64,000 nucleotides of DNA from Alishewanella jeotgali KCTC 22429 (GCF_000245735.1 NZ_AHTH01000017.1:29305-93304); one strand, 5' to 3'. Positions 29,658 through 38,694 are shown, counted from the first letter of the stretch. Program-made: numbers and translations. The notes: a model not told the origin generated them from the sequence alone.

Positions 29658-30323
29658 ATGAAGTTCTTATACCTGCTGTTACCGCTTGCGCTGCTGGCAG
29701 CCTGCTCACCCCAAACACCACCGGTCAGTGAGGCCCTTAGTACAGACGCTGCCACCCCGGCGCGGATCTTTACCAGTGGTAAGCATTATCAGGTATTGAG
29801 CAAGCCGCTCACCGAGCCGGCCGCGCAGCAAGGCTTAACCGAATATTTCTGGCTCGGTTGTCCGCATTGTCAGAACTTTGAACCCTTATTAAAAGCTTAT
29901 CTGGCTGAGCGGCCACAAGTCTCGCTGCTGCGCCGCCATCCGGCTTTAGGCGAGCGCTGGGCTTTTGATGCCAGTGTGTTTTATGCTTTGCAATTAGGGG
30001 GCAACGCTGCCCTGACGGATGCGCTCTTTACGCTGTACCGAGACACCCGGGTAGAGAAAAACCAGCTCCCTGATCTGGCAGCTATCAATGCCTTCTTGGC
30101 GCAGCATCAGCTGGATAGCAACGCCTTTAGTGAACTGGCAAACTCAGAGCAGGCACGGGCGCTAATGGAGCAGGCTAACCGCGAGATGTTGGATAACCGT
30201 ATTCAGGGCGTGCCGGCGATTGTGGTAAAGGGTAAGTATCTGGTCGGTACTGAGTTACCGGACGATATTCAGTCAAATGAAGATTATTTTCAGCTATTGG
30301 ATTATCTGCTGCAAAAAGACTAA
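29658..30323 (+). CDS. DsbA-like thiol:disulfide interchange lipoprotein
   Basis: 221 residues. A lipoprotein signal with lipobox LLAAC gives a lipidated Cys near residue 16. A thioredoxin fold with inserted helical domain follows, active-site CPHC near residues 70-73 (WLGCPHCQNFEP) and a cis-Pro loop GVPAIVV near residue 187. CPHC is the DsbA active site, so it is a likely oxidant of periplasmic thiols. Lipid anchoring is unusual for canonical DsbA, which is soluble. No DsbB gene is nearby. Confidence 0.88.
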   Translation: MKFLYLLLPLALLAACSPQTPPVSEALSTDAATPARIFTSGKHYQVLSKPLTEPAAQQGLTEYFWLGCPHCQNFEPLLKAYLAERPQVSLLRRHPALGERWAFDASVFYALQLGGNAALTDALFTLYRDTRVEKNQLPDLAAINAFLAQHQLDSNAFSELANSEQARALMEQANREMLDNRIQGVPAIVVKGKYLVGTELPDDIQSNEDYFQLLDYLLQKD

Positions 30324-30332
30324 CGCAGCGCA

Positions 30333-30359
30333 CCTAAGCTGAAACCTCTGCAGCTTAGG
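30333..30359. terminator. Hairpin after the DsbA-like gene
   Basis: CCTAAGCTG and CAGCTTAGG are perfect 9-base arms separated by a 9-base loop, directly after the stop codon. There is no T run, so it may be a weak terminator or an mRNA 3'-end stabiliser. Confidence 0.45.
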
Positions 30360-30400
30360 CTGTCAGACGCAATGTTAGCGCCAGAGCAAAACAGGCCGGA

Positions 30401-30709
30401 TTAATCGTCCGGCCCGCTTAGCGTAAACACCAGATGTTTACGTAAATCTTTTAGCACAAAACCCTTTTTCAGCATTAACGCACTCAGCCGCTTTTGCCAC
30501 AGCAATAACTGTGGCTGTGCTGCCTCTAACTGTGCCTGTTCAGCAAATTGCAGCCGCACCAGCAAAGACCCCGGAAAGGCTTCATATTCCATACTAAACC
30601 AGGCCTGCACTACACCGGCTAGTTCCGCCAGTGCCTGCTGCTCCAGACTGGTCACCGCCGCCATCACGGCGGCCTGTTGTTTAAGTTGTACTTTAGAAAG
30701 TTTTTTCAT
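30401..30709 (-). CDS. Conserved-looking small hypothetical protein
   Basis: 102 residues, not recognised. The sequence starts MKKLSKVQLKQQAAV, is rich in Gln, Leu and Ala in probable helices, and ends with a basic segment (KKGFVLKDLRKHLVFTL) that looks like a beta hairpin. No signal peptide, membrane segment or cysteine is present. It follows yhiN by 12 bases in the same direction and is probably co-transcribed with it. A function is not offered. Confidence 0.6.
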   Translation of the reverse strand: MKKLSKVQLKQQAAVMAAVTSLEQQALAELAGVVQAWFSMEYEAFPGSLLVRLQFAEQAQLEAAQPQLLLWQKRLSALMLKKGFVLKDLRKHLVFTLSGPDD

Positions 30710-30721
30710 CTTGCTTCTTAT

Positions 30722-31903
30722 TCAACAATACTGCCCAGCGACCCAGCCAGAGCTCCAGGCCCATTGGAAATTGTAGCCACCGAGCCAACCGGTGACATCG
30801 ACTACCTCGCCGATAAAATACAGACCCGGCTGCTTTTTTACCTCCATCGTTTTGGACGATAGCTCATCGGTATCGACGCCACCTAAGGTCACTTCAGCTG
30901 TGCGGTAGCCTTCGGTGCCGTTCGGTTTAAAAATATAGCGCTGCAGGCTGTCGACCAGCCGCTCGATACTTTTCGGATTTAGCGCTTTCAGCGGCTGATT
31001 TTGAAACACATTAAGCTCTAAAAGTTTTTCTACCAGGCGCTTGGGTAGCGCTCGTGCCAGAGCGGTTTTTAGCTCCTGCGCCGGATGCTGTCGCTGCAAC
31101 TCGGTTAGCAGCGCTGTTAAGTCCTGGCCTGCTACCAGGTTAATCGTCAGCTCATCGCCGGGTTGCCAGTAGTTGGAGATTTGCAAAATCGCCGGGCCGC
31201 TTAGGCCGCGATGGGTAAACAGCATATCCTCCGGAAACAGGACCTCATTGGCCTCGGCGGTCACTGGCAGCGACACTCCGCTGATTTCTTCAAACACGGC
31301 TTTATCGGCCGGTTGCCAGGTTAGCGGTACCAAGCCGGCGCGCAGTGGCAGCACCTTTAAGCCAAATTGCTCAGCCAGTTGGTAACCAAAAGCCGTCGCT
31401 CCAAGATTAGGCAGGCTTAGGCCGCCGCTGGCAATCACCAGACTCTGGCACTGCCGGCTGAGCTGTGGCGTAACAACCTGATACTGACCATCCTGATAGC
31501 TAACCGTCGTGATCTCCTGCTGCAGCGCAATCTGCACACCGGCTTTATCACATTCCTGCTGTAGCATCTCAACGATATCTTTGGCACTGTCATCACAAAA
31601 CAGCTGGCCCAGAGTTTTTTCATGGTAGGCAATGCCATATTGCTGCACCAGCGCAATAAAATCCCACTGCGTGTAGCGGCTCAGCGCCGATTTACAGAAA
31701 TGGCGGTTTTGCGATAAATAATTGGCCGGGCTGGCATAGATATTGGTGAAATTACAACGCCCGCCGCCCGACATCAGAATTTTGCGGCCGATGCGCTTGC
31801 CATTATCCAGTACTAAGGTTTTACGGCCGCGCTTTGCCGCTTCAATGGCGCAAAATAAACCGGCCGCACCCGCGCCGACCACAATCACATCCCACTGCTG
31901 CAT
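30722..31903 (-). CDS. yhiN: HI0933/YhiN-family FAD-dependent oxidoreductase
   Basis: 393 residues. The N-terminal FAD-binding Rossmann motif VVGAGAAGLFCAIEAAKRG (about 8-26) is followed by GRKILMSGGGRCNFTN, the family signature, and the C-terminal LGGVDTDELSSKTMEVKKQP and GEVVDVTGWLGGYNFQWA stretches that close the flavin site. Its substrate is not established. It begins one base after the waaA-kdkA gene ends on the same strand. Confidence 0.92.
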   Translation of the reverse strand: MQQWDVIVVGAGAAGLFCAIEAAKRGRKTLVLDNGKRIGRKILMSGGGRCNFTNIYASPANYLSQNRHFCKSALSRYTQWDFIALVQQYGIAYHEKTLGQLFCDDSAKDIVEMLQQECDKAGVQIALQQEITTVSYQDGQYQVVTPQLSRQCQSLVIASGGLSLPNLGATAFGYQLAEQFGLKVLPLRAGLVPLTWQPADKAVFEEISGVSLPVTAEANEVLFPEDMLFTHRGLSGPAILQISNYWQPGDELTINLVAGQDLTALLTELQRQHPAQELKTALARALPKRLVEKLLELNVFQNQPLKALNPKSIERLVDSLQRYIFKPNGTEGYRTAEVTLGGVDTDELSSKTMEVKKQPGLYFIGEVVDVTGWLGGYNFQWAWSSGWVAGQYC

Positions 31904-31904
31904 C

Positions 31905-33950
31905 TTAGCTGCGCTCCGCCACAGTGCTAAGCGACTGCTGATAGCCAGCTAACAGCGCTGCCCAGTCAGTATCCTGCCAGTGGAACTGGGCGAGTTTACC
32001 GCGCTCCTTATTAAAGGAGCGCAGCAGACGCGCTAAATTCTGCTCAGTCCACTGTCCCGGCTCACGGCGCTCGCACTTATCAAAATCAATCAGCCAGACC
32101 TTGCCAGCGCTATCCAGCATAATATTGCGACAATTCAGATCCGAATGATAAACCCCCAGCCGGTGCATCTGTGCGATCGCCTGGCCCACAGCCTGCCATT
32201 CCTCAGCAGTCATGGCCCTTTGCTGCAAAATCGCCGCCAGATCTTTACTGTCCGGGATCAGCTCAATCAGTAAGTCAGCACGATAAATTAAACCACTACG
32301 CTGATAACGCGCGGCTACCGGTCTTGGCACCGCCAGGCCCTGCGCACGCATCCAGCTTAATAACTGGTATTCCTGCATCGCCCGGCTTTGTGCCACCGGC
32401 TGCAGCCAGAATTGATCATGCAGCAGCTTGCCGACCAGGCCGCCACGGTAATAATGCCGCAGCACCAGTTTATGCCCGCCGTGTTGGACAAAATAGGCGG
32501 TATTGCGGCCGCTGGAGCTACCAATCACCGCTTGCTGCTGTTGCCACCAGGCACTTTGAAACTGCTCAGCGGCGATATCAGTAAAAAACGCCGGATCGTA
32601 CCAATAGCTGGCGTTACCGGCTTGCTTAGTCTGATAGGCTGACGTGTGCGCTAAAGGCTGGCTTGGCATAATGGTTCCTGCAACAAGAAGGTTGATAGCA
32701 TCCAGGGTGCGCGCCGTGGCGCCCTGCTGCCGGGAGAAAAACTGTTGGGCACGTTGCCCGAGCTGTTGACGTAAGCTGACATCGCTAAGCAGCTGACAAC
32801 AGCTGGCAAACAGCTGCTCACTATCGGCTACCAGCACCACGGCCTGCTGTTGCTGCAGCTGCCGGTACGCCTCATTAAAATTAAAAATATGCGGTCCGCT
32901 TTGTACTGCTTTGCCAAAGCAAATGGCTTCCAGCGGATTATGGCCGCCGCGCTCGATTAGACTGCCTCCGATAAACACCAGATCGGCCAGCTGATACCAG
33001 GCCAGCAGTTCGCCCATCGAATCACCGACCGCAATTTCGGTGTCTGCTCCGGGTAACTGCCCGCTACTGCGGCGCCAGACGCTATACCCCTGGGCTTGCG
33101 CCAGCTGTGCAACCTTGTCAAAACGCTCCGGATGGCGTGGTACCAGTAACAGTAATAACTGCGGGAAGCGCTGTTTTAAGCGTGGATAAAGCGCCAGTAA
33201 CTGCTCATCCTCACCAGCATGGGTACTGGCAGCGACCCACACCAGCCGCGATTTTAATAGCGGCGAAAATTGCGTTACCAGCTGCGCGGTTTGCGCTGGG
33301 ATCGCCAATTCAAACTTTAGATTACCCGTCACTTGCAGGGTATTACCAAAACCCAGCGCCTGAAAGCGGCGGGCACTGGCGCGATCCTGGGTTAATAACA
33401 GGCTGATATTATTCAGTAACGGCCGGGTTAAGGCACTAAAGCGACGATACCCCTTAGCTGAGCGGGCCGATAAACGGGCATTAACGACCACCACCGGAAT
33501 GTGTCGCTTTCGGCAAGCAGCGAGTAAGTTAGGCCACAGCTCAGTTTCCACAATTACCAGCAACGTTGGCTGAAGCGCGTCTAAAAAGCGCCGAACACTG
33601 CCGGGATAATCCAGTGGCAAATAGCAGTGCTGCACACTCTCACCAAAGCGGCTACTGATGGTCGCCGAACCCGTTGGGGTCGTGCCGGTAACGGTCAACG
33701 GCAAGGTTGGATGCTGCTGTTGCAGCTGCTTAATTAACGGTGTGGCGGCAATAGTTTCGCCAACGGAGACCGCATGCACCACTATGCCGCCTGGTTGCAG
33801 CCCACGTTTTTTTAAACCCAAGCTAAAACGCTCTAGCAGACGCTGCCGGTACGCCGGGTCCTTGCGTGAGCGCCAATAGAAATACAGCAGCAATAACGGC
33901 AATAGTAAATAAAGTCCGAGTTGGTAAAGCGCCAGACTAAACCGAGTCAC
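31905..33950 (-). CDS. waaA: Fused Kdo transferase (WaaA) and Kdo kinase (KdkA-like)
   Basis: 681 residues combining two consecutive lipid A-Kdo enzymes. Residues 1-about 425 are WaaA: an N-terminal membrane anchor (LGLYLLLPLLLLYFYW), VHAVSVGET, VETELWPN, GNLKFE and GGHNPLEA, the Kdo-transferase signatures. From about residue 428 the sequence is KdkA-like: GRNTAYFVQHGGHKLVLRHYYRG, then HSDLNCRNIML and LIDFDKCERR, the kinase HxDLNxxN and DFD catalytic motifs. The domain junction is an in-frame ATG at 32669 (MPSQPL) with AGGA 6 bases upstream, so the kinase may also be made separately. WaaA attaches Kdo to lipid IVA and KdkA phosphorylates the Kdo; one Kdo is therefore likely. Confidence 0.9.
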   Translation of the reverse strand: MTRFSLALYQLGLYLLLPLLLLYFYWRSRKDPAYRQRLLERFSLGLKKRGLQPGGIVVHAVSVGETIAATPLIKQLQQQHPTLPLTVTGTTPTGSATISSRFGESVQHCYLPLDYPGSVRRFLDALQPTLLVIVETELWPNLLAACRKRHIPVVVVNARLSARSAKGYRRFSALTRPLLNNISLLLTQDRASARRFQALGFGNTLQVTGNLKFELAIPAQTAQLVTQFSPLLKSRLVWVAASTHAGEDEQLLALYPRLKQRFPQLLLLLVPRHPERFDKVAQLAQAQGYSVWRRSSGQLPGADTEIAVGDSMGELLAWYQLADLVFIGGSLIERGGHNPLEAICFGKAVQSGPHIFNFNEAYRQLQQQQAVVLVADSEQLFASCCQLLSDVSLRQQLGQRAQQFFSRQQGATARTLDAINLLVAGTIMPSQPLAHTSAYQTKQAGNASYWYDPAFFTDIAAEQFQSAWWQQQQAVIGSSSGRNTAYFVQHGGHKLVLRHYYRGGLVGKLLHDQFWLQPVAQSRAMQEYQLLSWMRAQGLAVPRPVAARYQRSGLIYRADLLIELIPDSKDLAAILQQRAMTAEEWQAVGQAIAQMHRLGVYHSDLNCRNIMLDSAGKVWLIDFDKCERREPGQWTEQNLARLLRSFNKERGKLAQFHWQDTDWAALLAGYQQSLSTVAERS

Positions 33951-35096
33951 TTAGGCTTCCTGAGGCTTTCTGGCCGCGACAGCAAGCTGAACAAACAGGC
34001 TTTCATACTGCTGATTCATCCGTTCGCGACTAAACTCGGTCAACGCCCGGGCTCGGCCGGCATCAGCCAATGGTTGCTGTAGTGCAGGATTAAGTAAACA
34101 AGCTTTGAGTAGCTGCGCCATTGCCGAGACATCATTTTCTGCCACTAACCAGCCATCTTCTCCATGCTTGATCACCTCCTGAATGCCCGGCACTTTACTG
34201 CCGATCGCAATACACCCCGCAGCCATACCTTCTAACAACGCCAGAGGCATACCCTCGTAATGTGAACTTAACATAGCGATCTGGTTTTGTTGCAATAACT
34301 CCGGAACATTCCGTACCACACCCAAAAACTTCACCTGCTGACCAATACCGAGTTGCTGCGCCAGTTTTTCCAGAGGCTTACGATGTAAGGCTTTACCTCC
34401 ACCGGCCAACAATAACTCCGGCGCTAAACCTTCCGCTTTGAGTAACGCGAGTGCCCGAAACAGGGTCGCATGGTCTTTCTGTTTTGAAAAACGCGCCACC
34501 ATTACGATATTGGGTGCACGTTCTGTCAGACGAGGAACAGGCGTTTGAAAGGGCTGAGTGTTGATACCATTGGAAATTGCATAACAGCGCTCAGCGGGCA
34601 TACCTTGTGCGAGCAGCACAGCTTTCACACCTTCAGAACATCCAACTATTGCGGCAGTTCGCCGGCTCAACCAACGTGACTGCGCTAAGCGCCACCAATT
34701 GTAGCGTTCTCGGGTATTGTGTTCGACATGGATTAATACCGGAACCTTGGCCAATAATCCGGCATAACGGCCCCACAAATGCTCACTAAAACCATGCGCT
34801 ACCAATATGTCCGGCTGCAGCTGTTGACATAACTTTACTAAGGCCCAAATCGTTGCAATCTTACTCCAACCCGGCACTACGACTACTGGAACACCTTGCT
34901 GCTGCAGCTCGGCAATACGCGCTGGGTCGCCGCGACGTTTTTTGCGCAGCACCAAGGTCGGGCTCAGTTGCTCAGAGTTCAGCGCTGCACGCACCAACGA
35001 AATAGCTACCTGTGTTGCACCTCCGGAAAAACCACCGGTAACAAAATGCAAAACCTTAAGTTTCGTTGAGCAAGACATCATACTACTGTCAGACAC
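33951..35096 (-). CDS. Glycosyltransferase family 4 protein
   Basis: 381 residues with a GT-B fold: N-terminal LHFVTGGFSGGATQVAISL and, in the C-terminal nucleotide-sugar domain, VMVARFSKQKDHATLFRAL (about 190) and SSHYEGMPLALLEGMAAG (about 275), where E-x(7)-E is the GT4 retaining signature. The GTG at 35096 has GGAG 5-6 bases upstream and lies 2 bases after the GT25 stop; an ATG six codons later is possible. The donor and acceptor are unknown; the cluster suggests LPS core or O-antigen assembly. Confidence 0.88.
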   Translation of the reverse strand: MSDSSMMSCSTKLKVLHFVTGGFSGGATQVAISLVRAALNSEQLSPTLVLRKKRRGDPARIAELQQQGVPVVVVPGWSKIATIWALVKLCQQLQPDILVAHGFSEHLWGRYAGLLAKVPVLIHVEHNTRERYNWWRLAQSRWLSRRTAAIVGCSEGVKAVLLAQGMPAERCYAISNGINTQPFQTPVPRLTERAPNIVMVARFSKQKDHATLFRALALLKAEGLAPELLLAGGGKALHRKPLEKLAQQLGIGQQVKFLGVVRNVPELLQQNQIAMLSSHYEGMPLALLEGMAAGCIAIGSKVPGIQEVIKHGEDGWLVAENDVSAMAQLLKACLLNPALQQPLADAGRARALTEFSRERMNQQYESLFVQLAVAARKPQEA

Positions 35097-35098
35097 AA

Positions 35099-35866
35099 TT
35101 ACTCCGATAACTTGCGGGCTTTAAGAAAGGACTTAAGACCATAGGTTTTCAAATTGAAAAACTGGCTTTGAAAAAAGTAGCTTAGTCGATTCTTAAAGAA
35201 CAACCACTGCTTTTTATCCGCTTTATCTCGAGTATAGATGTTGCTATCAAAACTATGTTCCGGGCAAAAGGGCTGTGGCGAAATACCCAGTGCTTTTATA
35301 CCCAGAGCAAAGTGATATTGCAGCATAACGTCAACAGGTCGATAGAATGGAACCGCCTTATCCAGCAGTAATTGCGCGCCTGCCAAACTTACAAATTGTG
35401 CAACAGTAGAAACCGGATGTTTTTTGTAATGTACCAAGGAAAACCCTGCCCCTAGCGCTTTACGCTGTATAACAGGCTGAGCTTTGTTTGGCATCGCCAG
35501 CTTAATATAATGCCACTGCTCTTTGAGTTGGCTAATCTCATTAACTAGAGCGGGGAGATCGCATTGCACTACAAAATCATCTTCTAAAATCAGCGCAAAA
35601 TCGAGTTGCTGTGCCACGATTTGCTGCCAACACCTTATATGGCTGATATAACAGCCTTTCTCTCCGGGCTTCAAGAGTTTGTGATAATGCTGTTGGTTCA
35701 GAGTGAGCGAATAATATTGGTTTAGCTCCTCTTCACTCATTCTACTTCCATCTGCCGCACTTAATCGCTCTACCGGCAGATCGGGCCAAGCAGCTAACTG
35801 AGCGACGGCGTGCTGGTATCGCTCGACTGAGCGATCCAAATTGATGATAAATATTTTAAAGTTCAT
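35099..35866 (-). CDS. Glycosyltransferase family 25 (LPS glycosyltransferase)
   Basis: 255 residues beginning MNFKIFIINLDRSVERYQH, the family 25 N-terminus, with LILEDDFVV near residue 88 as the acidic metal/donor motif. I choose the ATG at 35866 because AAGG lies 9 bases upstream; an open frame continues six codons further. Members such as Lex-1/LgtB-type enzymes add galactose to lipooligosaccharide, so galactosyl transfer is plausible here but not shown. Confidence 0.85.
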   Translation of the reverse strand: MNFKIFIINLDRSVERYQHAVAQLAAWPDLPVERLSAADGSRMSEEELNQYYSLTLNQQHYHKLLKPGEKGCYISHIRCWQQIVAQQLDFALILEDDFVVQCDLPALVNEISQLKEQWHYIKLAMPNKAQPVIQRKALGAGFSLVHYKKHPVSTVAQFVSLAGAQLLLDKAVPFYRPVDVMLQYHFALGIKALGISPQPFCPEHSFDSNIYTRDKADKKQWLFFKNRLSYFFQSQFFNLKTYGLKSFLKARKLSE

Positions 35867-35874
35867 AAGCGGCC

Positions 35875-36615
35875 TTACTGCCACATATCTTTAACCCACT
35901 GCACCGGCAGTACGCGGCGGTACCACTTACCACTGACGCCGGCGATAGCATCCGGCGGATTCGGCTTACCATGGAAAGCGACAATCTTAGCTCCTTTAGG
36001 TATGGTAGCAGGCTTAAACCAGTTCATAATGCCTTTTGGCAAGCAATGGCGTTTAAAGCTAACACACCAGCCTTCCGGCCAGTACTGCAGTTTTCCTTGC
36101 CGGGCCAGATTCTGAGTCACAAACTCTTGCTCATTGCGTACCTTAGCCAACTCACGGTCTTTATGGTTTTTCAATAACTCAATCAGATCGCTGTGTGCTC
36201 CAATCTCATAACGATATACAGAGGTATTACCAGTATCGTCAGACTTGTCCCACTCTTTTATAACAAAGAATTCGCCCTGCGGTTGAAAGAAGCAATCGAT
36301 ATTGTCAACAATCACCACATCGAGATCGATAAATAACGTAGGGCCGCTGAGGTCGTAAAGCGGGTCAGCAAAACTGGTAACCTTTAGCCAACCGTGGCCA
36401 AAGCTCCAGGGCTGACGCTCATCAAAATCTTTGAAACCAACTGCAGGTATGGGTTTCACTTCAATCTTGCTATCAATTCCTACACTATCATCAGTTAGGC
36501 AAACAAAGCGAAATGGCAATGTGAGGTTGCGGCTAACCATCGAGTGCAGCTTATTTACGTATTCAGGGCCATATTTTTTACCCCATTTGATACATAGTAC
36601 GTTTACTGTTGTCAT
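35875..36615 (-). CDS. Putative GT-A glycosyltransferase
   Basis: 246 residues starting MTTVNVLCIKWGKKYGPEYV, with a DxD-like motif in LFIDLDVVIVDN near residue 85, typical of GT-A metal-dependent transferases, and YWPEGWCVSFKRH near 180. It resembles bacterial proteins of the eukaryotic alpha-1,4-GT/GT8-like group, but I cannot name the family. The ATG at 36615 has a strong GAGGA 5 bases upstream and is clearly better than the earlier in-frame start. It ends 8 bases before the GT25 gene. Confidence 0.75.
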   Translation of the reverse strand: MTTVNVLCIKWGKKYGPEYVNKLHSMVSRNLTLPFRFVCLTDDSVGIDSKIEVKPIPAVGFKDFDERQPWSFGHGWLKVTSFADPLYDLSGPTLFIDLDVVIVDNIDCFFQPQGEFFVIKEWDKSDDTGNTSVYRYEIGAHSDLIELLKNHKDRELAKVRNEQEFVTQNLARQGKLQYWPEGWCVSFKRHCLPKGIMNWFKPATIPKGAKIVAFHGKPNPPDAIAGVSGKWYRRVLPVQWVKDMWQ

Positions 36616-36628
36616 AAATTCCTCGGCA

Positions 36629-37456
36629 CTAGACGCCAGTTTTTGGGCTTTGCCCATACTTTGTTACCTGTTTGGAACGTTTCTTACTTAAAATGCGCTG
36701 CTTCTTACCTAAGATAAATGCAGACAGCGGGTTATGGCTAATCGCATACCGAAGCTGAGCAAAAACCCTGAATTTATTCTTAAAGCTGCTTCGGCTAATA
36801 TCCAGTTCAGGATACATTTCCGCCAACTTGCGTACATCATTCGCCGGGTGCAAGTCGGGGTTTTTCTTGTATAACTCCCCACCTACCGGCCGGGTATGCA
36901 CGACCGTTACAGCGTCAATTACTGCGATTCTATCGTCCGCACTTAACAAATGAGGCCACAGATTGTCGAGCCCCCATCCAGAGGGACTCTGTTTAAAAGT
37001 ATGTCGCAGGGTTTGCAGAGCTTTCGCTGAAAAGACGGGAGCCATCACTTCAATAAAGTTAGTCAGACGTAACGCCGAATTATGTTGCACCAGTAAGCTG
37101 GAATGCGAAAAGTACGAATCCATACTAAGCGCCGGCTGGGCAAGCGCTAAATCGAAAGCCAGCATAAAACTAAACAAACGGTTTATTTCACTCGCATTTA
37201 TTAGCAAATCATCATCCGGGAACCATACTGCTTTGTACTGACTAATCAGGTCCCAGTTCTGCTCTACAATACGGCCAATCTCCGGCCATTTACCGCCTTT
37301 TGCCTGTTCATAGTAAGTCGCTTGATCGCGATACTTTTGTGGTTCATCACCAAAATAACTCAGAAATACATCAAACATTGGTGCACCGTCTTGTAACCAA
37401 TGTGGATGCAAAGAACGATCGCCAACACGGGCAACGATTAAGAAAGGCTTTATCAT
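36629..37456 (-). CDS. DUF707 family protein, glycosyltransferase-like
   Basis: About 275 residues beginning MIKPFLIVARVGDRSLHPHWL. The N-terminus and the VWFPDDDLLI acidic motif (about 90-99) match DUF707 as I remember it. The acidic DDD motif suggests a GT-A-like nucleotide-sugar enzyme. An ATG three codons further upstream (37465) is an equal start candidate. The gene runs into the end of glf with 3-12 bases between and belongs to the same transcript. Confidence 0.7.
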   Translation of the reverse strand: MIKPFLIVARVGDRSLHPHWLQDGAPMFDVFLSYFGDEPQKYRDQATYYEQAKGGKWPEIGRIVEQNWDLISQYKAVWFPDDDLLINASEINRLFSFMLAFDLALAQPALSMDSYFSHSSLLVQHNSALRLTNFIEVMAPVFSAKALQTLRHTFKQSPSGWGLDNLWPHLLSADDRIAVIDAVTVVHTRPVGGELYKKNPDLHPANDVRKLAEMYPELDISRSSFKNKFRVFAQLRYAISHNPLSAFILGKKQRILSKKRSKQVTKYGQSPKTGV

Positions 37457-37468
37457 CAAAAACATCCG

Positions 37469-38617
37469 TTACAGTGGTGAAATGACAAAAACCGGCATAG
37501 CTTGCTTGGCGGCCTGTGTCTGTAAAAAGGTTTTGGCAGTTTGTAGGGCTTCGTCAATGGTGACGTCCATATCCAAATAGCGATAAGTCCCTAATCTACC
37601 GACGAAAGTAATAGCCTGCTCTTGCTGCGCCAGTGCCACATAATCAGATAACAGCTGCTTATCGTTAACTAAACGTACCGGGTAGTATGGTTCATCATCT
37701 TGAGTCGCCTGACGACTGTATTCAGCAAAACACACTGTATCCGCATGCTGTTCCCAAGGCGCAAAGTGCTTATGTTCGCTAATGCGGGTGTAAGGGATCT
37801 CTGGATCGCAGTAATTGATAACTGCTGTACCCTGATAATCACCGCTGGCACGAATCTCTTTGAACTCCAGCGTGCGATAGGGTAAGTGGCCTAAACTAAA
37901 ATCAAAGTAGGCATCTAAGGGCCCAGACCAAAATACGTGATCAAAGTCTGCACACTTTGCGCGGCTTAACTTCGTTTCCAGATGAACAGTGATATTCGGA
38001 TGGTCCAGCAGCTTTTCAACTAAAGGGGTGTAACCGTGCTCGGGCATCCCCTGAAATTGATGATTAAAATAATTATCATCATAGTTAAAACGTAGCGGCA
38101 AACGTTTCAAAATACTGGCTGGAAGCTCTGTTGGTGATAAACCCCATTGCTTTTGTGTGTAGCCCGCAAAAAACGCTCGGTACAAAGCCTCTCCAACAAA
38201 CTTCATAGCTTGCTGCTCAAAAGTTTCTGGCTCTGCAATGCTATTATCAGCTTGCTGACGAATAAACTCAGCAGCTTCTGTTGGCGACATGGCCTTACCA
38301 AAAAACTGATTAATGGTGTGCAAATTAATTGGTAACGAATAAATTTTGCCACCCGCATTCGCTTTGACGCGATTGACATAAGGTTTAAAGACGCTAAGTT
38401 GATTTACATAGCGCCAAACATGTTCTTTATCGGTATGAAAAATATGAGGGCCATATTTATGAACCATCACACCGCTTAGGGCGTCACGGGCAGAAAAACA
38501 GTTACCAGCGATATGCGAGCGAGGCTCAAACACCGCAACCTTATAACCCGCTTGCGCCAATTCATTCGCAATAATAGCACCGGAAAACCCCGCCCCAGCA
38601 ATACCGATTGATTTCAA
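37469..38617 (-). CDS. glf: UDP-galactopyranose mutase
   Basis: 382-residue flavoenzyme that converts UDP-galactopyranose to UDP-galactofuranose. N-terminal FAD motif GAGFSGAIIANELAQAG (about 7-23), HKYGPHIFHTD near residue 52, YTQKQWG near 155 and the C-terminal RLGTYRYLDMDVTIDEAL are the signatures. It heads the glycan operon, so furanose galactose is expected in the LPS or a related glycan. No galactofuranosyltransferase can be named with certainty; one of the four transferase-like genes is a candidate. Confidence 0.95.
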   Translation of the reverse strand: MKSIGIAGAGFSGAIIANELAQAGYKVAVFEPRSHIAGNCFSARDALSGVMVHKYGPHIFHTDKEHVWRYVNQLSVFKPYVNRVKANAGGKIYSLPINLHTINQFFGKAMSPTEAAEFIRQQADNSIAEPETFEQQAMKFVGEALYRAFFAGYTQKQWGLSPTELPASILKRLPLRFNYDDNYFNHQFQGMPEHGYTPLVEKLLDHPNITVHLETKLSRAKCADFDHVFWSGPLDAYFDFSLGHLPYRTLEFKEIRASGDYQGTAVINYCDPEIPYTRISEHKHFAPWEQHADTVCFAEYSRQATQDDEPYYPVRLVNDKQLLSDYVALAQQEQAITFVGRLGTYRYLDMDVTIDEALQTAKTFLQTQAAKQAMPVFVISPL

Positions 38618-38651
38618 ACTATTTTTCCTATAACAACAGTTAAGAATTTAA

Positions 38652-38675
38652 CTGGCCGCGTCATCTTGCGGCCAG
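38652..38675 (-). terminator. Hairpin between peroxiredoxin gene and glf
   Basis: CTGGCCGC and GCGGCCAG are perfect 8-base arms around an 8-base loop. On the minus strand TTAAATTCTT follows, a poor but T-rich tail. It lies 20-43 bases after the peroxiredoxin stop and probably separates that transcript from the glycan operon. Confidence 0.6.
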
Positions 38676-38694
38676 CTGTCATTGCAGAGAGTTA

